From NCBI RefSeq assembly GCF_964204645.1, contig NC_134032.1:2752916-2816915 (forward strand): a stretch of DNA of 64,000 nt. The letters run 5' to 3'. Positions 1-12,048 of this stretch are shown here, piece by piece. The first letter of the stretch is position 1; each line of letters opens with the position of its first letter. The notes under the pieces are model-generated. The model did not search any database. It was not told the origin of the DNA and worked only from the letters and a program-made list of their open reading frames with translations. The translations under genes and the position numbers were made by a program. The DNA is from Tubulanus polymorphus (lineage: Eukaryota > Nemertea > Palaeonemertea > Tubulaniformes > Tubulanidae).

Positions 1-569
1 TCGAGAGGTTGGACGGACGACCAATGCCAAATTTTATGTTTCAGTATTTGGAGGGTTCAGCTAGACGGTTCTATGACGATTTAGTAATAGATTAATCAAC
101 TAAATTTACTAGCATCATACATTCCTTCAAAGAACTCTTCGAGTCAGACAGTCTGCAACTCCGAGAAGAGTCTTCTCCGGGTTTCGGCAGAAGAAAGGGG
201 AGTCAGTCAATGATGGAGCAGGTAGACCGACTGGCTCAAAAATCAGTCAGGGACAAATTGGTTGTTTTCCTCAACGGCTTGGACAGGGCGATCAGGTTAG
301 ACGTAATGATGATGAGGCCTGACATGTACGGGAAGGTAGTCGAGCACGCAAGGACTGCGGAGCAGTTGACCGACCGGGATCAGGTGAACCAAGCTTCCAC
401 AAATGACATGACTTTTCTCAAGACAATGGAGGAGATCAAGGGAATGTTCTCACAGTTCTTACAGCCGATGTACCAGGTACCATCGCAACTGTACAGCGAC
501 AATCAGTGTGACCTAATTTTGAAATTTCTAACTGATATATATATTGTCAGACACACACAAGCAAATTGA
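1..569 (+). pseudogene. Ty3/gypsy-type retrotransposon gag fragment
   Basis: One reading frame runs through the whole fragment with a single TAA at 93-95. It reads FQYLEGSARRFYDDL before the stop and, after it, LQLRE and FLNGLDRAIRLDVMMMRPDMY followed by VEHARTAEQL. This order (leucine-rich helix ending in YLEG-A, then a GL-x3-R stretch, a P, then an alanine/glutamate helix) is the signature of the Ty3/gypsy retrotransposon gag capsid domain. No zinc knuckle, protease or reverse transcriptase follows, and similarity stops near 490, so only the capsid part is left. The fragment is cut by the left window edge. Identification rests on motif pattern, not on a search. Confidence 0.55.
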
Positions 570-1885
570 TCAATTATCTTGAACAATATATGTGTTCCTG
601 TACCCACCAGCATTAGAAGAATTGCGTCAATATTTACAAGATGGCCATCCTGTAACTTTTTTATGTGATAAAAGGTTATTTTGACTAGAATGTGCAAGAC
701 CTGTAGCTTTCTAATGGTTGACGATTTTTATATTAAGGACTATGACCATGCCCTGTCCATAAGATCTAGCTTAAAGTGATAGCAATTAGCAAACATTTCA
801 GGAGGTGCCATAGTATAAAGAGCATAATGTAAATAAAATATGACCTAATCAGAGTGATTGACTTAAAAATGTATATGGTGTGGACAATGGAGGTTGAAGA
901 AGATTCCACACCCATTCATCACTGGGAAATGCTGACCAAAATCATCCATTCAGAGTGGTCTGAAAAAATCACCCACATGGCAAGAAATGTATTGCTGCAA
1001 AGCGTTTGTTGTAAAGGACCCGTTGAACTTCCTTCCCCTGAGGACATTCATAAACACCTAAATTTAATGGGAAACTGACGTTCATGAAAACTGTTAAACT
1101 GCTAGAAGTACTGCTTCCAACAAGGAATAAACGCGATACGGAGAAACACATAACCAGGGTTCATTGTCTCAAGCTCAGGTGAAATTCAAGCCATTTCAAG
1201 CTAGATTTATACCATTTTCAAGCTATTTTTTAAGGCACGTTGGAAGCAATTTTCGATAGTCGCAGCCAATTTGCCTATTTTTAACAGGTTCGTATAAAAA
1301 TGTTAAAAAAGAGGTAAAATTTTGATTCCAGTGGAACCTTCGAGTTGATACGATTCTGTTAGAGATGGAACCCGTTTAACACAATGATTTTCAGCATTTC
1401 CTAGCTTAAATATTCATATCAATCAAGATTTCAGAGTCACAGAGTCACCGTAGATTTCGAGTTTACCCTCCACAAACAAACCCTGCTTATACTTACATAA
1501 AAGATTAAATGAAAATTGATATTTTATTTCCAGATTGTAATTATGACTGAAAATTAACTGGGGTTTTAGCATCACTTCCCGGGCATGGCAAAAAACCCAC
1601 ATAGATTCCTATCCAACTTTCGCAGTCTAATGCAGAACAATCAAAGATAGTTTACATTCCCTGATTAATTCTTTAAAATAGGTTTCAATTAGGGTTATTT
1701 TTTATGTAAAAAAGTGAAAAGATCATACATGAACTATATGAAGACAACATTGTGTAAAAAGGTATAAAAAATGAACCAAAGATGTTAAGGATTATCATAT
1801 TTAAATCATCATGTGTGGAGATTCCATGACTCATGACGGAACATTTTTGTATTACCATGCACGAATTCTCCGATTGACATGATTA
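570..1885. other. No recognisable gene
   Basis: AT-rich non-coding sequence. A short open frame at 854-1078 matches no family I recognise. The 22 bases at 1057-1078 recur exactly at 12106-12127, inside the pogo-like element, so a transposon scrap is possible. Confidence 0.4.
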
Positions 1886-1937
1886 TTTTCATGCGTTATT
1901 ACATTGAAATTAACAATTTTAAATTAACGCATGAAAA
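1886..1937. repeat. Stem-loop with 13-bp arms
   Basis: TTTTCATGCGTTA at 1886-1898 is the exact reverse complement of 1925-1937, with a 26-nt AT-rich loop. It stands just before the CACGTG array. Confidence 0.7.
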
Positions 1938-1947
1938 TTAGCACACA

Positions 1948-2140
1948 TACACGTGTGAATCTCTTCACATTAACACGGTTTTCAAATTTACACGTGTGAA
2001 TTACAAATTCATACGTGTGAATTTTTCAAATTTACACGTGTTATCTTTTTTACATTTACACGTGCCATTTTTCAAATTTACGCGTGTGATTTCTCACATT
2101 TACGCCTTTGATTTTTCACATTTACACGTGTGATTTTTCT
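1948..2140. repeat. Degenerate CACGTG (E-box-like) tandem array
   Basis: Roughly 25-bp units of the form TTTACACGTGTGA followed by a T-rich spacer, repeated about eight times with drift (ACACGTG, ATACGTG, ACGCGTG). The core CACGTG is a perfect palindrome and the canonical E-box core. No gene start is evident next to it, so a regulatory role is only a possibility. Confidence 0.7.
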
Positions 2141-2330
2141 ACAACATTATGTATTATCTTTCATATTGTACACATTGTTGCAATTTATCTCTGAAATAAA
2201 TAAATTGTCCTATGCACTAAACTGCGGGTTCTTTTTAGTATCATTTTTAGCCGAGAAAATTTGTTTTTATTTTTCTTATATCTCAGTAGTCTTGGGGATG
2301 CTAAACCATCGTCAATCGAATCGCAAGAAC

Positions 2331-2455
2331 AGTTGTGCCCTCCATTTGAGTCACACAAACTGATGTGTCCTCCAGTCGAGTCACACGAACTGATGTGTCC
2401 TCCAGTCGAGTCACACGAACTGATGTGTCCTCCAGTCGAGTCACACGAACTAATG
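2331..2455 (+). repeat. 30-bp minisatellite encoding a 10-residue repeat
   Basis: Four units of 30 bp, the last three nearly identical. Read in the frame of an open frame beginning at 2261 they give LMCPPVESHE repeats, ending in a TGA just after the array. The unit is a multiple of three, so the frame is kept, but the reading frame has no upstream domain and may be accidental. Confidence 0.75.
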
Positions 2456-2522
2456 TGATCATATCTATATCTCTAGTTTATTGACATAATGTGGCTTTCC
2501 TTCAGAATATTGTCCATATTAA

Positions 2523-3368
2523 TGGAACAAATGTATCGGATTTGATGGAGAAACATATGGAGCCATTACAATAGTTAAGAGAAAATCAAAACGGAATTGG
2601 ACATTAAAATGCTTAACCTGCTGCAAGAATAAAGAAAATTGTCGACATGTTGCACAATCTATTAATAATGAGTCCGATGTCGTACCAGATATTCGGGATG
2701 TTATTCGAGTCCTTCTCAGAGAGAATGTTGAACTAGTCAAGGTGAACATGGGACAGTGTTTGTCTGTTTCTAAAATATATTTCGGTGATCACAAATAGCA
2801 TCCACTAGAAGGTGATCCTAATTTTAAGCCGTTAGACGTAAATTGTAAGTGTAGCTATCCTCTCGATACAGTTCTGCATACGCAACCACCAACTGTGGTT
2901 CCACTCATCTTGAGGGATAGAATTAAATTTTGTAAATTATTTTCATCAAAATGTCCAAACTGCAATGATATTCTGAATTTTGACGGATGCTCGGTCGGTT
3001 TGCTTAATATGGGCGAGTATCTTGTGTGCCATTCTGTTTTCAAAGACTATATGCAATATTTTGTGTCAGATGGAACCACACTGCATTCATATCACAATAA
3101 CTTCCGCTGGCGCCTACACGATTATGGGTGTAGCTCTGAAGAAATAATGAAGAATTTTTCATATGCACCTTTCAGATTTGCGTGGCATGCTTATTTAGCA
3201 TTGTTGCACATTTACATTGAGGATGGATTTATGTGCTTTGGATGTGGCACCATTCAAGACATTGTAGTGTTTGACGGGATATCGTTATGTTTTCGTAGGG
3301 AAATGTTAAATCATAATTCTATCGTTGCCTGCACTAACCACAGTTGCCTGATACCGGCGTTAGACTAG
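2523..3368 (+). pseudogene. HMGXB3/SWIM-like cysteine-rich protein fragment
   Basis: A single frame is open from 2523 to 3368 except for one TAG at 2796-2798. The first part holds WTLKCLTCCKNKENCRH, the C-x-C...C-x-H arrangement of a SWIM-type zinc finger. The part after the stop (157 codons from 2895) has SKCPNCND, then GLLNMGEYLVCH, then a helical stretch and FMCFGCGTIQDIVVFDGISL. This layout resembles the C-terminal region of HMGXB3-like proteins, multicopy in many invertebrates and often carried by transposons. The frame ends where a minisatellite begins. No promoter or intact start was found. The family name is from memory of motif layout and is uncertain; the coding character of the frame is firmer. 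Confidence 0.45.
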
Positions 3369-3650
3369 TAGCTCAATACCAGCATTAGGACAGTAGCCTG
3401 ATTCCAGCATTAGGGCAGTAGTCTGATACATGCGTTAGAGCAACAGTTGCCTGATACCGGCGTTAGACTAGTAGCTGGATACCCGCGTTTAGAGCAGTAG
3501 CTGGATACCCGCATAAGACTACTTAGTAGCTCAATTATACCCACGTAGGCTTGTAGCTGGATACCCGCGTTAAGAGCATTAGCTTAATATCCACGTAGGC
3601 TAGTAGCCCGATACCAGCATTATTGTAGCCTAATACTCTAATTAGAGCAT
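3345..3650. repeat. Degenerate minisatellite, ~26-28-bp unit
   Basis: Repeated units built on GTAGCTGGATACCCGCGTTAG with drift, about eleven copies. The first copies overlap the end of the open frame ending at 3368, so the 3' end of that gene was replaced by, or gave rise to, the array. Confidence 0.75.
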
Positions 3651-4341
3651 ATTGATATTGCATCGATATAGGCCTAGCTCATGTCTTAAGTTGAATCAAA
3701 TAAACTCCATTCATAGCTCAGCCATTTATACAATATACATCATTCGGATATAACATTATTCAATCTAAAATGTAAGATAGTTTGGATCATCGACTGGGCT
3801 AGGCTATTGAAATTTATTGATAAAAAATTTTAGGCAAATTTTCAATTTTTTCTTCTATTGTTTCCTTACAGATTTTTCAAGAATTGACAATGCATGTGTT
3901 TGTGTGTATGAAATCGACAAATCATTACTGGACGCGCACTGCAATCGCAGCTATACTCAAATCTGAAATGTAATTTTAGATCTGGCTGCATATGTCGATT
4001 CCTCACATTCTGTGATACTGAATGTTACGATGAAATATCAGACATCATTTAATATTCTTTATTGAAAGTGGATGTTTTTGTGGATATTCAAGGGATACGC
4101 ATGAACTCACTTATCCAATTTTTAACAAGATGGATATTGAAAGGAGAGCGTCATATTTAATGCAATGTCGTGAAAGCATGAGTCGATCGAAAGGTACAAT
4201 GGCATGTATCGTAACAAATAGTACTTAATGTACCCTCATTCTACTATTGGTATGACAATCATAATTCATATTCACAGTTTCTCACTTAATCATCATTTTA
4301 TAAACTATAAAGCAATCATGAGCAATTAATACTTAATATCC
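3651..4341. other. No recognisable gene
   Basis: AT-rich sequence with no coding frame or repeat that I can identify. Confidence 0.4.
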
Positions 4342-4453
4342 TGGGCCAGTTTTAAAGACTGGGTATCAACTTTTACCTGGGGGCTAACTAAATTCATTTT
4401 CAATTGAGTTTATCCCTGGCTTCAAGTAAATACCAGTCTATAAAACTGAGCCG
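4342..4453. mobile_element. Short palindromic MITE (~112 bp)
   Basis: The left end TGGGCCAGTTTTAAAGACTGG and the right end are inverted copies of each other (the right end, reversed, begins CGGCTCAGTTTTATAGACTGG), and the inner parts also pair. This is a small fold-back MITE without coding capacity. Confidence 0.6.
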
Positions 4454-4840
4454 TTAAATGTATATGTATGAGACATATGCATTTTTGCTGTTTTAGAAGG
4501 TACTGGCAGAAACAGGGCTGCACAAACATTCAAATGAAAATTGACCGAGCTGAAGAAGCATTTACACGTGTGTAATGCCGAGTGATTGCATAATAGACAT
4601 AGTTTGTATAGCCACTATATATATCATATATCACTGGGGATCGTACCCAAGAGTTGGATCCAGCATTGTTTGTGATAATTCTAGTAATTCGAATTTGGGA
4701 CAACAACTGTTTTATTTACCTCCCCAAGAAGAGGATGGAAAACCTAAATACATTACGACTTAAACTGAATTTTATACCATGGAATCTAAAACGAAGAGAA
4801 TAGTTTTTAGAGTCCATGACGATTCCAGGGATGCCGGCTT

Positions 4841-5635
4841 ATGGACCTCAAACGAACCTCAAAGTTCAAGGACACTCAGGAGTCGATGGTTAGTCAATTC
4901 GTAGTCCAAGGTGTATTCCCCGCTAACATGAAAATAGCCACAGTCATCCCTCTTCATAAAACGGGTAGCAAACAAGTTTTCAATAACTATCGTCCAATTT
5001 CACTTCTACCAGTACTATCCAAAATATTAATAAAACTTGTGCACATGCGTCTCTTTTCCTTTTTAGATAAGTAAGCCTATTGTATTCTGAATTCCTCACA
5101 ATATGGTTTCAGACCCAATCACCCCACCACGCATGCAATAATAGACTTTATTGGCAATATATTTAACAATTTAGAAAACAAATATTATTCATTGGGCGTT
5201 TGCCTGGATTTATCGAAGATCGAAGGCCTTTGATTCCTTAGATATTAATAAGCTTTAATTAAAATTAGATCATTACGGAATCAGAGGACATGTTTATAAT
5301 TGGTTAGAGAAAATCGAAAAATGTTTTTTTTTACACAAACTTTTTTAGAACACTAAGCACGACCTCAAAACTATTAGTGTCTGGTTCAACGCCAATGAAC
5401 TCACACTAAACTTAGAATAAACTAAATGTGTACTCTATAAACCAAGACGGTCTGTAGTGTGTAATGACGAATTAACTATTGAAGTTGAAAACCTAAACCT
5501 AGGCCTCTCTTCTAACTGTAAATTTTTAGGACTTCAAATTGATGAGGATTTAAATTGGGAATTACACACTAAACAACTAATAAATTTATTAAACAAAAAT
5601 CTATATCTTTTAAGAACTGTTAAATAAATTGCCCA
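4841..5635 (+). pseudogene. Non-LTR retrotransposon reverse transcriptase, 5' part of RT domain
   Basis: The open frame at 4841-5074 contains NMKIATVIPLHKTG, NNYRPISLLPVLSKI and a C-terminal RLFSFLDK, the fingers/palm entry of jockey/CR1-type reverse transcriptases. Similarity goes on after the stop in shifting frames: a GFRP-like block near 5110, an AFDSLD block near 5225 (the first catalytic aspartate region of the RT palm), and an NELTLNLE / FLGLQID block at 5390-5540, typical of the thumb. Several stops and indels make it inactive. The relic ends at about 5635, where unrelated sequence interrupts it before its 3' part resumes near 6780. Confidence 0.7.
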
Positions 5636-6779
5636 TGGGCAAAGTGTGGTTTACCTTGAAAGCTAGAGGTTGTTTGGGGTAAGGGCATTGCTTGAAAAAT
5701 CTTTTTAATTCGTGACTTCAAAGTTCTATTGTATTTCATCTTTCTCAAAGAAATATTTTGTAGTCAAATAAGACCAAAAATATACATTTGTTTGGTCCAC
5801 GTCCAAAATTTCGTAGGGTACAGGTAGGCGCGGCAGGGAAACTATTTTATATTTTCAAAGAAATATTTTTCACAATATGAAAAAATATTCAAATAAAATT
5901 CATATGATGTCACATATCAGAGAGTGGCTGAATATTGAGTCTTGGGAACGAAACTCTTCCAATGTATGGCCGTGGAATCTAAAACACCGGAGCGTAGTAT
6001 TAGATCATTTTAAATCTTGGAATTAACCATTACAATATTCAGACCTCGACCTATACCTATAGTTTGCTGCTTAATATTTTCAGGTCACAAGAAATTACAA
6101 TTTATTATAAATTATATCAAACAGAAAACATAGCGCTCATCTTCTGTTGATGAAATTTCAGACGCGCCAGCAGGCAGCGTTTACAGTATCACTATAGTAG
6201 TGTATACTGTACGAGCGTGTGTTTGTGTATGCAACAGTCTATAGCACAGTCTATAGGCCTTGTGTAAGTGAATGTTCGCTTGTACTTCAGTCTGGATCAA
6301 ATTGATCACCGGGTATCAAAATGAAACAATACCTATGGCGGACAATAATTACATTCTCATCAGCAATGAGCATTTGAAATTTGCACGTACGGCACCTAGT
6401 CCAATGAAACGTTCGCCATTCTATGGCTTTCCCATGATTATTTTAGTAGCGCCGGAATTCCCCGTATATCCCAAAAACAGCCAATCACATTCGCTCGTAG
6501 AGACAACGCCCCTCAAACGAGGTCATTGCAATTATATACGCGAGAGCTAAGAATTTTCCCGCCAAAAACAGTTTTTTATAGAATTTAAACAATGTTGACC
6601 ATGTCATCGACGGAGGTTCGCCATATCTTTAATCGCATCGATTATACGTCGTTTAAGCCGAGAACCAAATAGACAAATGCTCACATAAAAAAACGTACCA
6701 CGATTTTACATGAATTGGCTCAATGCCAACTTCATATTGCTGACAAAGGTAAACCAAAAAACTTCCGGTCTCTAGCAAA
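5636..6779. other. Insertion splitting the RT relic; no gene recognised
   Basis: About 1.1 kb with no coding frame I recognise. It lies between the thumb block and the C-terminal block of the same reverse transcriptase relic, so it probably arrived after the retrotransposon. Confidence 0.35.
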
Positions 6780-7270
6780 TTAATTATGTACTACTTATAT
6801 TCAAAACCATATCAATTATTCCCTCAGTGTCTGGGGACTACTTCTATCTGCAAAATAATCAAATGCTGTCTACAAAATCCAAAAAAAAGCTATCCGACAG
6901 ATTGATAATACAGCTTTTAATGCAGCAACTGGACCTATCTGCAAGAAATATAAAATCATAAAATTTGATGACCTGATTAAGTTTGAAGTCCTCAAATTGG
7001 GATACAACCATTTTTATAGGAAATTACCAACCCCAATTTTTGATCTATTCCATATAAACTCAGACTTTCATAAATACAATACTAGAAGTAGAAATTATGC
7101 CAGGGTTAAACAGCATACCACTAAACTTTTCATAATTCTTTCTTGGCTCAAGTACCTATTATATGGCAAAATACTCCTGATCATCTTCGTAAAGTGCCTA
7201 GTATCTGTTCTCTTGTCTCAAGGTTTAATAAATTATCTGCTCATAGTTATTGAAATTAAGTTCGTTTATA
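6780..7270 (+). pseudogene. Non-LTR retrotransposon ORF2, C-terminal part
   Basis: Frames here show SLSVWG, KIQKKAIRQI, KIIKFDDLIKFEVLKLGY, HKYNTRSRNYARVKQ and WQNTPDHLR blocks. This series (VWG, QK-AIR-I, L-I...DL...F, YNTR, WN-LP) is the C-terminal tail seen in many invertebrate jockey/CR1-type ORF2 proteins. The most complete open frame starts at 6997, and a frame change near 7135 separates the last block. It is the 3' continuation of the relic ending near 5635. Confidence 0.6.
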
Positions 7271-7680
7271 AAATCATTGTAAAGAATTTATCATTAACCG
7301 TTGCCTCTAACCATGAATTTATTGAATTAATTTTCTCTTGTATTATAATTCATTATTACTGTTATTATTGTCATGAATACTGTTACTATAATTTGTACTA
7401 TGATCATCATTATTCATGTAGTTATTCTATCTATCTATCTGATGGATCATATCTCCTCACAAGGACTGATGATCAACACATATCTTCTCAAGATAAACCT
7501 CAGATAAATACCAGTACATTAAATCCTGATCACTGAAGGCAGCAAATCATCAATCGAGCAGAACTCATATTGCAGCAATTACGGGAAATGCAAAGCGACA
7601 TCCATAGGGCTATCTTGTGTCAGACATCGTAGTTGCCGAATTGAGTGATGAAAATCTGAATTCAAATTACTTCTTCAAAC

Positions 7681-8237
7681 TATTTTCAATACCAAGGTAC
7701 CACTAATTATTGTGGGCTGTGTGCTGTGAATAACAACATCCTTGGCTCCTCAGATGGTACATTTCAAGCTTCAGTTGATATGCTAGACAAAATTGCTGAC
7801 ACAATGTGGATACGTCAGTTTGAAAATTCTACAGTTGGACCGTTGATTAATATATCAGCTTTACAAGATCGTGAAGGATTTTATAACATAGATGTATTGA
7901 TAGAATGTCTTCAAAGATTTGGTTACAGCTATTGTAATATAGTTTTTAGCCATAAGAAGGTGTGCAAGTTTGCTAGAATTAGAAGGCATACTATCTGCTG
8001 CCTTCATAGATTCTCAGGATCAAAATTTTCTGATAAAGACTGGTAATAGCGACCATTGGCTTGTCCTGAAACTCAAAAACAAATTGTTTTGTTTACTTGA
8101 TTCGAGTTCTCGGATTTAAAAAATTCTGGACAAAATGACAGCTCATTATTTTCTGAAGGATCACAGTTTGAATGGGGCGATCTATGCAGTATTTAGGCCA
8201 CATGTACACGTACATGAGAATGACGAACATGTACGAG
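7681..8237 (+). pseudogene. Josephin-like (ataxin-3-type) cysteine protease exon, degenerate
   Basis: The frame opens with NYCGLCAVNNNILG, matching the catalytic-cysteine helix of Josephin deubiquitinases (LCA-x-H/N...N). It continues with a helix and DREGFYNIDVLIECLQRFGY, the Josephin block before the second strand. After a frame break near 7970 the next frame gives GNSDHWLVLKLKNKLFCLLDS, which matches the catalytic histidine strand (HW...R...W...DS). One more in-frame TAA lies near 8118. The exon ends at a good donor, CGA followed by GTAAGT, at 8237/8238. Josephin proteases cleave ubiquitin chains. Two breaks make this copy non-functional as it stands. The family call rests on three aligned motifs. 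Confidence 0.5.
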
Positions 8238-8347
8238 TAAGTATCAATATTCATGAATTTCGATTACTCTCTGGATTTTGTACTCACTTGTGTTTCTTCA
8301 GTTTTAGATTATTGTGAATTATGCTTATTTATGCTAACATTTTGTAG

Positions 8348-8607
8348 GGCATAACCACATCTGATGTTTGAGGATCAGGAAATGAAGGCAGTCGTAATTC
8401 AAAGAAACAGGAACGTGTGGATAATGGGGATTTAAGTTATACTGAAGTGAGGCAAGATTAGATTTTTACAGTTTGATGAATTTAATATGATGAATAATTC
8501 CGAACGTATATATGAAGTTATGTGAAATCAGTTGAAAATAAATCATGTTTTGTAGAACTCTTCACATCCTGATGATATAGTTGAGACTCAACTAAGCCAG
8601 AGAAAGG
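8348..8607 (+). pseudogene. Possible downstream exons of the Josephin-like gene
   Basis: Two candidate exons follow strong acceptors. One starts after TTTTGTAG near 8347 but contains an early TGA. The other, about 8556-8607, starts after TTTTGTAG and ends before GTATATTC. It encodes SHPDDIVETQLSQRK, an acidic, UIM-like short helix of the kind that follows the Josephin domain in ataxin-3 proteins. The assignment is inference from position and splice signals. Confidence 0.25.
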
Positions 8608-9492
8608 TATATTCATTTATTCAATAGAATGTTTGGCAATTACTAAATTCTATTGGTTTGCCATATTGATATGAAGAAGTCGATCTTTGACTTCTCTAAG
8701 GTCATATCTATCTAAGGGACATGAGACATTTTGTCCTCTGGAGAATTACATTAAATGATATTCCGTTCATTTTTTATTCTTTATTCAAAATTAAAAGGCA
8801 AAAACAACTCATAATTTGTCTGCATACTTAAGCACACGAACAGAAGCCAAAGTAAGTCAAAATTTAATAACAGCATGAATATCTGATAGGATATAAATCT
8901 TTACATTTGTGAATTAGAATGAATTTGTGTTTAAGGGGGTGATACATGAGTGAGTATTAATTTAATTTTTTTAATTCCTCATAAGAAGGTTTTCTGTTTT
9001 TGCAAAGATAAAAAGTAAGTCAATTTGGATACATTGTTTGAGTCTGCATTAAAAAGTAAGCTCATTAACTTATTTTCTTGGACTTTCTCTTCTAATGTGA
9101 CACCACTATTCATCCGGAGTGTAATGGGGGAGAATCGGAAGACTTTGACTTTCAATGGACTAACATGTGTTCACTTTTCATATTGAAGTTTTAATATTGG
9201 ACATGCTAACTGTAACTGCATATGCTGCTGGATTCCACTGAAAAACAGGTATTGTAATATTTCTTCGTTTTTGGGAACCATCCAATCGATTTGCATGAAA
9301 CAGCTGATTATATCAAAACAGAAGTTGTCACTTGACAGTAGTTTTGCATAAGAGGTTTTTGCCTGATAACACACATATATTTCAAAGATTTTGTGACATT
9401 AACTTAGAGGTATTTGGAATATTTCTTCTCACAAGTATATGTAGATGTTGATTCTTATGAATTTGTATATTTGACCTTTTATGTATAAACTA
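8608..9492. other. No recognisable gene
   Basis: AT-rich sequence. A minus-strand open frame at 9171-9374 shows no recognisable motif. Confidence 0.4.
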
Positions 9493-10760
9493 GGGGTCCA
9501 GGGACACCATGCCCACTTGGGAAGTGGTTTCACATGCTCAACAATCTAACAATTTCAATATTCAACGCCCCCTACTGACCATATACAAAAACCAATGACC
9601 TTGAAACTCACCACAATCATAGAACATGTCATTTGCTACGATTTTTTAATTGATTGTGATAACAAAATATGCGTCGTTACCAATATATTATGGAAACCCT
9701 ATGTCATTCTACAATTCAACGCCCCCTGGTGACCATGTTCAAAACCCAATGACCTTGAAACTCGCCACAATCATAGAAAATGTCATGAACTACAACTTTG
9801 CAATTGATCATGGTAACAAAATATGCCTAGGCACCAATATAATAAGGAAATACTAAATTATTCAACTATTCAATGCCCCCTGGTGACCATATAGAATTAC
9901 TAATGGCCTTAAAACTTGCCACAATCATACATTATGTCATGAGCTACAACTTTGCAATTGATCGTGGTAACAAAATATGCATTGGTACAAATATAATATA
10001 GAAATACTAAGATTTTATATTATTCAACGCCCCCTGGTGGCCATATACTAAAACTAATGACCTTGAAACTCACCACAATCATAGAACACCTTCTAAGCTA
10101 CAACTTTCTAATTCATTGCAGTAACAAAAAATTCTCAGCTATCAATATAATGTCGAAAAACTTTTCCCACCTTCGAATGAGTACCGATAACACCAAGATG
10201 TCAATTGCGTCATAATTGGCTGATCTCAGGTATAAAACATCCCTTTCCAAAGAATAGCCATCAGCAATTGCAATGAGAAATGGCAAACCTGTAGGAAGCT
10301 ACAGGACTCAGAATTCAGGCCAAAATTGACATTTTTGGGCACTAAAAAGGTCATAGGACGACCATCTTCAGTCCGATCAACCCAATTTCTGTTACGTGTA
10401 TGGGCCCTGGGGGGATTCAAATATATACGAAAGATCAAGGTAATTGATCAAAGCGTCTTCAAAATTTTGCTCAATAAGTTCAAAACGTTATAAAAGTGCT
10501 GATTTTGGCAAACAACAATGGCTGCCAGTCGGCCATCTTGATTCTGACAGGGCCAGTTTTTGGGCTGAAGATGGGTCTAGGGTCGATACATGTGTAACCC
10601 AAATATCAAGACATTACCTTGAAGGGTCTTCAAAACTTCCCAAAATAACTGGATTCCGTCTACGGACGGACGGACGGACGACCGGATGAACGACGGACGA
10701 AAAGTGAACACAATAGCCCGCTGGGACAAAAGTCCCCAGTGTGCTATAAAGAAAATAAAC
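9493..10760 (+). mobile_element. Large interspersed repeat, copy 1
   Basis: It starts at AGGGGTCCAGGGACACCATG (9493). It then holds about four ~150-bp units, each with a CAACGCCCCCTGGTGACCAT core, a TGACCTTGAAACTC block and an ATTGATNGTGGTAACAAAAT block. A unique tail (about 10199-10630) follows, then a (GACG)n stretch at 10671-10700. The tail recurs at 16535-16960 and the head at 14873, 15187 and 15545. No transposase or RT was found, so this is a non-autonomous, satellite-containing repeat. Short open frames in the tail are antisense or shared with other copies and look non-coding. Confidence 0.7.
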
Positions 10761-12048
10761 AATTGCTTTTGGTTTGATAATTTGGCCTTATTAGTTTATA
10801 AACTCATTATTATTGTCATATAGTTATCAACATGACACGTTGAACAAAAACAGTGTCTTTACATGAAAAAGAAAATGTATTGTTTTTTCTCATTAGTTCA
10901 TTTCGGGTAATATTTCACCGAAATGAGAAATAATTGTGTGTAAAAGCAAATAATCACTAAGTCATTACTATATTTGTATGTTTGTTGATATATTATGGTT
11001 CTCCAAATGTGGTGAATTATGTATGTTATTTGGTGAAAAAATAATAAATTTACAAAGACACATTTCATATGTCAATTTCTTCCCAAAACTTGTTGGTTTC
11101 CATGGTAACCACCTGATGGGAATATTTGTCATGAACTTTGAAATTTCATTCCTGTGCGGTAGACATTTATGTTCTCTAACAGAAAAACATAACCTTTGTG
11201 GACCTGAATGCACATGTTGCATTTACTATATGGGACACTGTTGGCAAAAATAACTCCGTTAGAAATAAGTAAAGTACCCAAAAGTAAAAAATATCAAAAT
11301 AGAAAAGTGCTAAAGGGTTAATTAGCAGTGGTGCCGTTGGGTGAGGGAATTGAACGGCGAGCATGTTTTTTATCTAGAAAAACAGTTTCTGGAGAATCGC
11401 GCATTCTACACAATTATGTTTCTACGGGAAAATGGAGCGAGAGAATTTGAGATAATTGGCGGAAACTACACTTTGGCGGCGCTGGACTGAGTTCTGGAAA
11501 AGGAAGGTAAGATGATTGACTGACCTCTGTCTCAATCATGATTTGTGTAGTTCGGACGATTTAAAATGGTTATACTATACAGGTATCAGTTAAAATGATC
11601 CATCATTGCTTCATTAATCAGAACCCTGAGAAATTCTGGGGTCTTAGGATTAGAAATCTGTTTAGAGACCCATTTATATGGTTCTTAGATTCAATTCACC
11701 TTTCTTTCAGACACTGAAAGCGTGTTGAAGAGTTATAAAAGTGCAATTGTTGAATCAAATAAAAGCATGTGACCAGCGGAGTTTATAGAATATAGCTTGT
11801 AGGAAATTAACATAGTTATGTGAAAATGCATGCTCATACAGCATTAATAAATCCCAGGTGAGTGAAGAAACAGAGGAAGCACCTGCAATAAGTACAGAAG
11901 ACAGCGTATCAATAAAAAGTTCAAAACATGCTATTTCGACCAGAAAGTAGGCCATAATTAATCCATCTTGAATCGGAGAAGTTCCCACTACAATACACTT
12001 CCTTTTCATATTATCATACACAAATGTACCATAAAAATTACATGATTA
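10761..12048. other. No recognisable gene
   Basis: Two overlapping open frames on opposite strands (10968-11253) have no family signature. Nothing else is supported. Confidence 0.35.

Noticed and set aside
6997-7536. Independent 179-residue gene
   Set aside because: Its N-terminal half is the end of a retrotransposon ORF2; the rest is a low-complexity Tyr/His-rich out-of-frame read.
10968-11253. Two overlapping opposite-strand genes
   Set aside because: The frames mirror each other and have no domain signature.
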